Source of the DNA: Mnemiopsis leidyi
Taxonomy: Eukaryota; Ctenophora; Tentaculata; Lobata; Bolinopsidae
Direction: 5' to 3'
Assembly (NCBI GenBank): GCA_000226015.1
Contig: JH153515.1
Coordinates: 17,608-42,495 of the forward strand
DNA length: 24,888 nucleotides
The notes below the pieces were generated by a model. The model worked only from the letters and a program-made list of their open reading frames with translations, had not been told where the DNA came from and searched no databases. Position numbers and translations under genes: made by a program. Every line of letters begins with the position of its first letter. The first letter of the stretch is position 1. Shown in pieces: positions 11,301-17,606 of this stretch.

Positions 11301-14300
11301 TTTTAAAGCAGTCGTGCCATTGCTCATTTCCTAAGTTTCTTTAATTTAATTTCGTTGACAATTATGCTTGATATTACAAGATTGCTCGCAACTTTCTGAT
11401 TTTCCAGACAACTCATGATATAGGGTGGTTTAACATTTCAATCTATGGAGAAAGCTCGAAAAAACCTAATTAAACATTTACCAGAAGCAATCCAACACGC
11501 CTCAAGATGGTGTATGCTGCGTATAGAGCGATGAGACTGATGCAGGATCAGCAGAAAAGAAAATTCGTCCCCCTCAACCAACCCGCCGAGAAGAAACCTT
11601 CATTTAGAAACTACCGAGCAATAGACTTCATAACCGCCAGCAAGAGGGCCCAGCCACTGCAGGAGGATAAAGTGAAGATATGCGTGTCGGGAAGTAAGTT
11701 CTACGTGGAGCGAACAGTCCTGACCAACTACCCTGATACTCTACTAGGCAGTCCAGACCGGGAACTTCACTTCAGCAAGCAGCTCGGTTGTTACTTCTTC
11801 GACAGGAACAGGAAGGCGTTTAGAGCTATCCTGGAATGGTACAAGACGGGAAGTCTGGAGTGTCCTAAATCTCTTGAAGTGTGGCAGTTCGAGCGGGAGT
11901 TGGAGTTCTTCCGGATAAACGCTCGGAACGGGACAGCAGCAAACCCGCCAACCGTCTACCGGGTGAGGCCGGATAAAGACTGGCCAGAGTGGCAGAGGAG
12001 GATATACTATGTTGTTGCAGAGCCTGGTGATGGTCTCAAGTCCAGGGTCTGGGCAGTTTTGGACACTTTGTTCATTTTGTGCTCTATAGTCTTCTTTATC
12101 GCTGAAACTGAGCCTTACTTCAAACACAAACTCAAAGACACGAACTCCATCTGGTACGGGATATTCTTCTGGGGCGATGCTATCTGTGTTTCATTCTTTC
12201 TCTTCGACTTCGTTACCCGGATGTTAGTATGGCCCCACAAGCTGGACTTCTTCAAGTCGATACTAAACTGGCTGGACTTCCTAGCAATACTCCCCTTCTT
12301 TGTCATGATAGCCACTACCTACATCTCGGAAAACAACAACAGTACCACCCACCCTGATCAGGAAACTGTTGAAGTGCAGGAGACAGTGGAACTGCAGGAG
12401 ACGCTAGATAAAGGTCAGATCGTTGCACTCAAAGTTCTACGACTAATGAGGGTTATCAGGCTGTTAAAACTAGCGAAACACAGCGAACAGTTGGTTCTCA
12501 TAGTAACGGTTGTCAAGAGATCTGGCAACGAGATGAGGATCATGGCGCTCCTCTGGGTGATCTCGTGCGTAACGTTCGGATCTATCATGTACTACGCGGA
12601 GAGCGAGGACGCCGACACTCACATGACCTCCATCACGGCGTCCTGCTGGTGGACTATAGCTACCATGTCGACTGTGGGGTACGGGGACAAGGCACCCAAG
12701 TCCCATGTGGGCAGGGTGTTGGGGTCATGTGTTGTGTTTCTTTCAATGGTGTTCATGGCACTGCCCATGACGCTGATTGTGGGGAAATTTAGTGCAGCCT
12801 ACGACGAGATGCAAAACAAACAGGATAAAAAATAGTGAAGGATAAGAGAGAGGAGAACGGGCGGGCTTTGTGATTGTAAACTTGTCAGGAAACTTGTCAG
12901 GAAACTTGTCAGGAAACTTGTCAGGAAACTTGTCAGGAAACTTCTGGAATATTATACTGAGAAGCCCACAAGGTGCTCCAGCTCTGGTTGTTGTGAATTT
13001 TAGAGGGATAAATAAGTTTATAAGACTACGTATTCCTTGTTAAAAGATGTACGTTACTACACTAGCAGTCCTTTTTCTCATCAAAATTACAAAAAAATCC
13101 CTCTTCTTTACACCAAATAAGTTCAATAGCTGTATACTTTTACAGTGCCAAATATACAGTAATTGTGATATCATGCTTCAATGTACAATTTCTAAAATCA
13201 CTGGATGGCTTCAATACAAAATGGACAAGAATATGTGATATGGACACCTTGCTCTAAATTTAAACGAACATGTTCGAAAATAAGTGGAGTGTTCGATTTG
13301 AACTAAACTGCGTGTTATCATGGAATTGAGCACTTTGATTGGAAAATATTTGTACAATGACTGGTAAAATCGAGCGCTGTGGTATTTAAAGATTTTAGTG
13401 CAGCTTGAGCAAGTACAATTCATAACACCTCTAATGCAAGCGACATTAGTTACTGAGAGTTGTTTTTGAGAGAATTTAACTTTTAATTCTTTGTAAATAG
13501 TAAAGAACTACATAATGCTTTGATATGGCTAAATATACCTAAATATAGCTAAATATAGCTGAATATAGCTGAATATAGCTAAATATAGCTTGAAAATATA
13601 GCTTGAAAATATAGCTAAAACCGCACAGCAGCAGAGAATTGTATCCAGGTGTATTATATAGTTGCAGCTGCTGTGTAGGCGATGTTGGCTGTAACTGAGA
13701 TTAGTACACAGTCTGATATACAGGCCAGGTGTTTAATTTGGTAACAGTCCTGCTGTAATCAAGGTGCAGAGTTAACACTCTTTATTGGTTCGATTCTCTT
13801 CAATGTAAACACCAAAACGGTCATAACTTCAGATTACTTCTGATTAACACGTGGTATAGAAAATGCGAGATTTCTTCCCAAATATAGCCTTTAACCTTAT
13901 ATGTTTGTCAAGCAAAACCTCGTCAAATTGCCACAAACCCAGTTTTACGATCTTACCAACATATAAACCCACACATCTCCTCCAGCCGCCCTCAACCCAA
14001 CATAAACGTACCGGATGCCAGTGGGATGTCGCCGCTGATGCGTGCGTGCGCCATGTCCCGCCAGGACATCGTCAAGACACTGTTGGAGTGCGGAGCGGAC
14101 GTGAACTTCGGGAACAGCGCCAACAGGACAAGCGCCATGTTGGCTTGTCTGTCTGGGAACCTGGAGGTGGGTGAAGTTAGCACTTTATAGTTAGACTTTA
14201 TAGTTAGACTTTATAGTTAGACTTTATAGTTAGACTTTATAGTTAGACTTTATAGTTAGACTTTATAGTTAGACTTTATAGTTAGACTTTATAGTTAGAC

Positions 14301-16506
14301 TTTATAGTTAGACTTTATAGTTAGACTTTATAGTTAGACTTTATAGTTAGACTTTATAGTTAGACTTTATAGTTAGACTTTATAGTTAGACTATATAGTT
14401 AGACTATATAGTTAGACTATATAGTAGACTATATAGTAGACTATATAGTAGACTATATAGTAGACTATATAGTAGACTATATAGTAGACTATATAGTTAG
14501 ACTTTATAGTTAGACTTTATAGTTAGACTTTTAGACAGTTAGTTATTTCGTTAGTTAGTAAGCTAGTAAGTGATAACTATCTTTAACTAATGTGGACATT
14601 TGATGTTGAGTATGATGTGTAAATGAATACCTAAATAGTAATGTGAGGATCAGATGATTATTGAGGTTATTAGTATTTATATTACTTTCTTTGTTAGATG
14701 TAATTCATTTTAATTAGTTCGAAGCTCGTCATGGTTTGTCGTGATTTGTCAAGGAATACTTAAATAGAAATCTGCTGATCAGATTTATGGTTATTAGAGT
14801 GATTACATGACTTTAAAAATGATGAAGTAATCGTCATGGCAACTTCAATTCTCACGTGACATAGCGTCACATAACATGGTACAACTCATGTGCTATCTAA
14901 ATGTTTGCAGGTAATCACGTGACATAGCGTCTCATGACATGGTACAACCCATGTGCTATTTAAATGTTTGCAGGTTATCAAGACGCTGGTGGAACACAAG
15001 GCCAACCTCAGACTCCGAGATAGATCAGGAGCAACTTGTCTTCACTACGCTATAGACAGTGGAAACGTGGATGTAGTGCAGTAAGTATTTTTAGTTAGAT
15101 GCTTAGCAACCAGTACCTTAGTTACCTTAGTAACCAGCACTTTAGTTAGAAGTTACTTAGTAACCAGTATCTTAGTTGCTTAGTTACTTTTATTACTTAG
15201 TTACTGAGTTACCACTACGCTGTAGACAGAGGTAACGTCGATGTGGTGCAGTGATTATATTGAGTTACCTTGGTAACCTAGTTACTAAGTGACTTGGTGA
15301 CCAGGACCTTAGTTACCTTGGTTACCTCAGTTTCTCTAGGCATCAAGTGGCTATACCTTAGACACACTAAACGGTTACACGAGTATTCAGTAAACTCCAG
15401 TAATCATTTAATAAAATCCCTTTAGCAACTACCACCCATTAGTACCCACTAAACTTCCATCTAAACCATCATCACCCCTATCGCCAGGTGCCCGCTAACT
15501 ACCCCTGGTTCAGATACGTTAAGTCTTCAGGGCCTTTTTAGTCTATTTAGTCTGTTAAATCTATTTAGTCTACTTAGCTGAATATCTACTTAGCTATTTC
15601 AACCCCACACTCTTTACCCAGGTATCTGCTGAAACAGAGGGTGGATGTTGACGCGCAAGACAACCAGGGTTGGACGCCGCTAATGTGTCTGGCAGCGAAC
15701 AGGGGAACTCTAGACATCGCCAAAACTCTTATCAAGGTATTTATAGGTGATATATCATTGAAGATATTTAGATGGGTTAGTGCCTCGGTGAAATGTGTTT
15801 GCTAGCCCACAAACTCCCTATCATCTGTCTAAAATAACCTTTCTACAATCCTTCTTACAGTCACTACAATCCTTCTTACACTCAATGAAAAGTACAAACA
15901 AATATCATAACCTTTCTACAATCCTTCCTACACTCACTACACTCCTTTCTACAATCCTTCCTACACTGAAAAGTACAAATATCCCTAAAACTTGCAGGCA
16001 GGAAGCGATGTTAATTACAGTGACAACATCGGCAAGACAGTTCTCATGTCAGCCAGTTTGGCTGGCAATAGAGAAATGTGCGAGTTACTCGTGGCTAACG
16101 GAGCTGTACACAGCGCTTATACCAGGTCTGGAAAGTAACAACAATGTTCGTAACAAAAATGTTTATAACAACAATGTTTACAACAACAATGTTTGTAACA
16201 ACAATGTTTGTAACAACAATGTTTATAACAACAATGTTTACAACAACAATGTTTACAACAACAATGTTTACAACAACAATGTTTACAACAACAATGTTTT
16301 ACAACAACTATGTTTAAGTTTCACTGTATATATAGGGCACCTATTTTTCACATGATAGAATTTACATCGACTACTACATCAGATTTGGTAAAAGCGCCTA
16401 CGAAATGGCCGTGGCGTTCGATAGAAAGGAAGTGGTTGAGTTTTTCCAGAAACTGAAAAAGAAACGAAATTCTGTCAGCTTAGGTGTAAGTGGAATAACC
16501 TTCTGA
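2296..16506 (+). CDS. FANK1: FANK1 homologue (FN3-like plus ankyrin repeats), 12 exons
   Basis: I assemble 12 exons whose splice phases all agree: 2296-2320, 2763-2923, 3257-3304, 7051-7158, 8839-8901, 9611-9682, 10469-10560, 13986-14166, 14974-15080, 15622-15736, 15998-16125 and 16359-16506 (TGA). They give about 415 aa. The N-terminus is acidic (SEEEEES), exons 4-7 resemble a fibronectin III domain ([23 protein letters not shown]), and exons 8-12 give about five ankyrin repeats (e.g. [27 protein letters not shown]). The ending [20 protein letters not shown] matches the characteristic FANK1 C-terminus, and LGRAIATND precedes the first ankyrin as in FANK1. Known vertebrate FANK1 is about 345 aa, is expressed in testis and ciliated cells, and is linked to JAB1/AP-1 signalling; a similar role here is inference. 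Oddities are the longer acidic N-terminus, a compressed FN3 and a channel gene nested in intron 7. The ankyrin half is very secure; exons 1, 5 and 6 are less so. Confidence 0.85.
2360..2424. repeat. 32-bp tandem duplication in intron 1
   Basis: The sequence starting ctggtatcatatcttcttgt at 2361 is repeated essentially exactly from 2393. It lies inside the proposed first intron. There is no sign of function. Confidence 0.85.
4165..4720. mobile_element. 556-bp MITE, pogo/Tigger-like, TA target duplication
   Basis: The element begins CAGTAAACCCTCGATTTACC and ends with the exact reverse complement. It is flanked on both sides by TA (4163-4164 and 4721-4722), the target duplication of Tc1/mariner/pogo transposons. 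Terminal CAGT is typical of the pogo/Tigger group. Subterminal copies of cccggtaaataga are repeated at both ends in inverted array. The interior is AT-rich with no transposase frame, so this is a non-autonomous derivative. It sits in intron 3 of the FANK1 homologue. Confidence 0.9.
5093..5107. repeat. Homopolymer C run, 15 bases
   Basis: Fifteen consecutive C residues lie inside intron 3. Runs like this are prone to sequencing length errors. Confidence 0.9.
5278..5340. repeat. 21-bp tandem repeat, three copies
   Basis: Three consecutive copies of attaatcaagtctactacct with small changes (second copy attgatc). The step of seven codons keeps both strands open, which explains short spurious reading frames here. 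Confidence 0.8.
5945..6035. repeat. 17-bp minisatellite, about five copies
   Basis: The unit aagagatttgttgtcca repeats in tandem with one copy lengthened by extra T residues. A detached copy lies at about 6073-6088, after a G/C-rich interruption. The open frames across it on both strands are artefacts of the repeat. Confidence 0.85.
6317..6342. other. Perfect 11-bp hairpin with TTAT loop
   Basis: aaaatcggtgg and ccaccgatttt flank a four-base loop, giving a perfect 11-bp inverted repeat in intron 3, just after a G/C-rich patch (gcacgcgccggcgagg). It resembles a bacterial terminator in shape, but that makes no sense in this context. It may be a transposon end or a chance palindrome. Confidence 0.7.
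7157..7325. repeat. Minisatellite that begins at the exon 4 splice donor
   Basis: Starting with the donor of exon 4 (CAC|GTGAGTTTC), the sequence cgtgagttt or a close variant recurs about every 36-38 bp (near 7195, 7228, 7257, 7288 and 7318). The copies are separated by gttaccatggtaac palindromes. At least two copies keep a perfect GTGAGT donor core and others are mutated to GCGAGT or ATGAGT. Confidence 0.8.
7407..7642. repeat. 44-45-bp minisatellite, about six copies
   Basis: ccgcagatattt recurs at 7407, 7451, 7496, 7541, 7586 and 7631. The later units are 45 bp and nearly identical. Because 45 is divisible by three, both strands stay open (for example a [12 protein letters not shown] repeat), but there is no flanking gene structure. 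It lies in intron 4 of the FANK1 homologue. Confidence 0.85.
7743..7826. repeat. Imperfect tandem duplication of about 44 bp
   Basis: aaatttgtttggctttaatc and the following T-rich tract are repeated once with changes (aaatttgtgtgtctttgatc). AT-rich intronic sequence with no coding signal. Confidence 0.7.
8004..8207. repeat. About 200-bp foldback with imperfect inverted ends
   Basis: The left end carries caagcgctctcacgcatt and the right end, reversed, carries ccagcgctctcgccatt. Outer flanks (cacaaag, attgtaa) also show patchy inversion. The enclosed sequence is more G/C-rich than the surrounding intron. It may be a decayed MITE; no clear target duplication was found. Confidence 0.4.
8405..8720. 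repeat. 58-bp minisatellite, about 5.5 copies
   Basis: agaataagctgtgctaaaag recurs every 58 bp (near 8413, 8471, 8529, 8587 and 8645), ending in a diverged partial copy at 8700. Copies are over 90% identical by eye, suggesting recent expansion. It lies in intron 4, just upstream of exon 5. Confidence 0.9.
9611..9682 (+). CDS. FANK1: Candidate exon 6 of FANK1 homologue
   Basis: A 72-bp phase 0-0 segment runs from atatttacag to a good donor (TTG|gtgaga). It ends IKESPLEL, which joins to ITLHKQSS from the next exon. In known FANK1 an S-P-L sequence sits in the equivalent place at the end of the FN3 domain. Without this exon the flanking exons still join in phase, so it could be optional or a misprediction. 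The rest of 8902-10468 is AT-rich intron in which I see no other exon. Confidence 0.5.
10549..10614. repeat. Tandem duplication of the exon 7 donor region
   Basis: aatctgtcagaggttttaat, which contains the exon 7 splice donor (CAGAG|gtttta), recurs 42 bp downstream at 10592. An aacgact word upstream is also shared. The second copy is preceded by ttcctag, so it looks like a miniature pseudo-exon with its own acceptor and donor. Confidence 0.7.
10806..10852. repeat. Interspersed repeat fragment, copy A
   Basis: taaatcgcgcaatggg followed by tgtaaaacgtcctat also occurs at 21074-21125 with an extra internal segment. Two copies 10 kb apart indicate an old dispersed repeat family. This copy lies in intron 7 of the FANK1 homologue. 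Confidence 0.65.
11507..12835 (+). CDS. Voltage-gated K+ channel, Shaker (Kv) family, intronless
   Basis: An uninterrupted 442-aa frame encodes a six-segment potassium channel of the plasma membrane. The cytoplasmic T1 tetramerisation domain is at about 56-140 ([17 protein letters not shown]) and lacks the zinc-binding cysteines of Kv2-Kv4. S1 spans about 182-200, S2 215-240, S3 251-270, S4 305-325 (K309, R312, R315, R318, K321, K324), S5 341-363 and S6 402-427. The charge-transfer centre is present (F231, D234, D257). The pore helix leads to the filter TVGYGD (389-394). The S6 hinge is P-M-T (420-422) instead of P-V-P. The S3-S4 loop carries three QET-headed hexads (285-302) and two overlapping N-glycosylation sequons (N277, N278). 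The start ATG has A at -3 and G at +4. The gene lies inside FANK1 intron 7 on the same strand. Family is certain; subfamily is open, nearest Kv1 by T1. Confidence 0.97.
   Translation: MVYAAYRAMRLMQDQQKRKFVPLNQPAEKKPSFRNYRAIDFITASKRAQPLQEDKVKICVSGSKFYVERTVLTNYPDTLLGSPDRELHFSKQLGCYFFDRNRKAFRAILEWYKTGSLECPKSLEVWQFERELEFFRINARNGTAANPPTVYRVRPDKDWPEWQRRIYYVVAEPGDGLKSRVWAVLDTLFILCSIVFFIAETEPYFKHKLKDTNSIWYGIFFWGDAICVSFFLFDFVTRMLVWPHKLDFFKSILNWLDFLAILPFFVMIATTYISENNNSTTHPDQETVEVQETVELQETLDKGQIVALKVLRLMRVIRLLKLAKHSEQLVLIVTVVKRSGNEMRIMALLWVISCVTFGSIMYYAESEDADTHMTSITASCWWTIATMSTVGYGDKAPKSHVGRVLGSCVVFLSMVFMALPMTLIVGKFSAAYDEMQNKQDKK
12878..12943. repeat. 12-bp tandem repeat, five copies, channel 3' flank
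   Basis: aaacttgtcagg repeats five times, followed by a partial copy. It starts about 42 bp after the channel stop codon, so it should fall within the channel's 3' UTR. Confidence 0.9.
13526..13617. repeat. 10-bp AT-rich tandem repeat (aaatatagct)
   Basis: About nine imperfect copies of aaatatagct or gaatatagct. The rest of 12944-13985 is AT-rich intronic sequence with no exon that I can support. Confidence 0.85.
13986..16506 (+). CDS. FANK1: FANK1 exons 8-12, the ankyrin-repeat block
   Basis: Five exons (13986-14166, 14974-15080, 15622-15736, 15998-16125, 16359-16506) with good acceptors (ctccag, tttgcag, taccag, cttgcag, gatag) and donors give a continuous ankyrin array of about 227 aa. 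Repeat cores seen are [64 protein letters not shown] and [20 protein letters not shown], followed by a last degenerate repeat and a basic tail (KLKKKR). Exon boundaries do not coincide with repeat boundaries. The final exon contains a second possible donor (ggt|gtaagt, about 16486) before its TGA, so an alternative C-terminus is conceivable. Confidence 0.92.
14182..14532. repeat. 13-bp minisatellite, about 26 units, intron 8
   Basis: ttatagttagact repeats tandemly from 16 bp after the exon 8 donor. Near 14390-14490 the unit drifts to tatatagttagac and then to an 11-bp tatatagtaga form before returning to the original, showing two rounds of homogenisation. No open frame is maintained. Confidence 0.95.
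14852..14973. repeat. 63-bp duplication including the exon 9 acceptor
   Basis: A 59-bp block starting tcacgtgacatagcgtc and ending atgtttgcag occurs at 14852-14910 and again at 14915-14973, with five mismatches. The second copy is the acceptor of exon 9. The first copy keeps an intact acceptor (tttgcag|gtaatc) and is a potential alternative site that would add 63 bases; that addition meets an in-frame TGA. Confidence 0.85.
15090..15335. repeat. ttagttacc / ggtaac palindromic repeat cluster, intron 9
   Basis: Imperfect copies of cttagttaccttagtaaccag recur throughout. They contain the palindromic cores gttacc and ggtaac. The same motif cluster occurs at 17455-17606 and, as gttaccatggtaac, in intron 4. 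The decayed exon copy lies within this cluster. Confidence 0.7.
15212..15252 (+). pseudogene. Decayed copy of the 3' half of FANK1 exon 9
   Basis: cactacgctgtagacagagg and onward matches the end of exon 9 (cactacgctatagacagtgg) and reads [13 protein letters not shown] against [13 protein letters not shown]. It then hits TGA because the donor gtaagt has become gtgatt. Three of five substitutions are synonymous. It lies 132 bp downstream of exon 9, inside intron 9. Confidence 0.8.
15838..15975. repeat. Pyrimidine-rich repeat upstream of exon 11
   Basis: tctacaatccttcctacact and variants recur about four times between 15838 and 15970, together with two copies of gaaaagtacaaa. The array forms most of intron 10 and leads directly into the exon 11 acceptor, so it also supplies the pyrimidine tract. 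Confidence 0.75.
16139..16312. repeat. 15-bp minisatellite (aacaacaatgtttac), about 12 copies
   Basis: The array starts about 13 bp after the exon 11 donor and fills most of intron 11. As 15 is divisible by three, one frame stays open as a repeated YNNNV, which is an artefact of reading through the donor. Confidence 0.92.
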
Positions 16507-17454
16507 GATGTGAAAAATCATGCTGGACTAAGGGTTGTTTAGAGCTGGACTAAGGATGGATAAGAACTTGATACGAAGTAGTTTGGATTGGATCCGTCCT
16601 TCTTAGAAATCGATTTAAATCCTTGGCTTTCTGGTTAAAGATATTATCTCGATTGTCCGGTGAGCATGCGGTGTCGAGAAAGAAATATCGAAGGACTGGG
16701 GACAACTTTTCCAAATTATTTTGAAAAACTTCCGATTGTCACTAAGCTCTTATAGGACACCTACCAATATAATTGTTTCTGCGAAGTAATTTGTCCCTTG
16801 TTCATAAGATATCTGTTCCTAATCTCCGTCAACCATACCTTGAAATATTTATCGATAAACAATGATAAAATGTACTATAAATAAGAAGTACCAAATTTTC
16901 AACAAACAGAATTGGTTATATTAAAGTTTGAGAAATAAGATTGAGATAATTTTCTTTCTGTTTATACTTAATTACGTTTGAGTTTCTTATAGAGTCAGTA
17001 ATTGGAACAATCTTTTTTAAATATTTATGTAAATTTTAGTAAATATAGGTTGAAATATCGCATAACGGTTGAAATTCAATGATGAATTGGATGCATTAAA
17101 AACGTAAAAAGTTAAAAATTTATACTAAAAAATTACATTGACGTTGGCCATTTGGAAAAAACTTTAAGTTCATTCCCAATACTAAATAAAATAAAAATCA
17201 AACATAATGATCGTGTGTTCATTTAATAATTTAACTGTTAATTTAAACTTGTAAAACGTAAAATAGAATAAAATTTGTGATTTGTTTAAAAAAAGCTTTT
17301 GATGTAAAATAGAATATGATCATTTCAAGGATAAGTGAGTAAAAAAGGAACTAATATTCAAAATAAAAACAGTAAAATCTCAAAATGACCTGAAGTTTTA
17401 AGTCTTTTCCAGTTCATGATCTTCTCGACAAATCTGTCCTTCAGTAACAGTTGT
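16507..17454. other. AT-rich 3' flank between converging genes
   Basis: No gene is visible. The sequence becomes strongly AT-rich after 16800. An AATAAA near 17186 could be a polyadenylation signal for the FANK1 homologue, but such words are frequent in this composition. Confidence 0.5.
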
Positions 17455-17606
17455 GCAGTAACTTTTATCAGTATCTAAGTTACGTTAGTTACCATAGTTA
17501 CCAGTACCTTACTCTCAGTTACCGCAGTTACCATAAAAACAATAACCTTAGTAACCTTAGTAACCAGTATCTAACTCTTAGTTACCTTAGTTACTTCCCC
17601 ACCTGT
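17455..17606. repeat. ttagttacc repeat cluster at the end of the minus-strand gene
   Basis: The same palindromic ggtaac/gttacc family as at 15090-15335. The stop codon of the 1146-aa minus-strand gene (17591-17593) falls inside the cluster, so the repeat supplies the TAA and the proximal 3' UTR. Confidence 0.7.

Noticed and set aside
11744..12127. Antisense frames across the potassium channel (also 12470-12706 and 12565-12792)
   Set aside because: They are shadows of the strongly biased channel coding sequence and show no family features of their own.
15795..16355. 186-aa frame ending in YNNNV repeats
   Set aside because: It reads through the exon 11 acceptor, exon 11 in the wrong frame, the donor and the 15-bp minisatellite. 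The true ankyrin frame of exon 11 is different.
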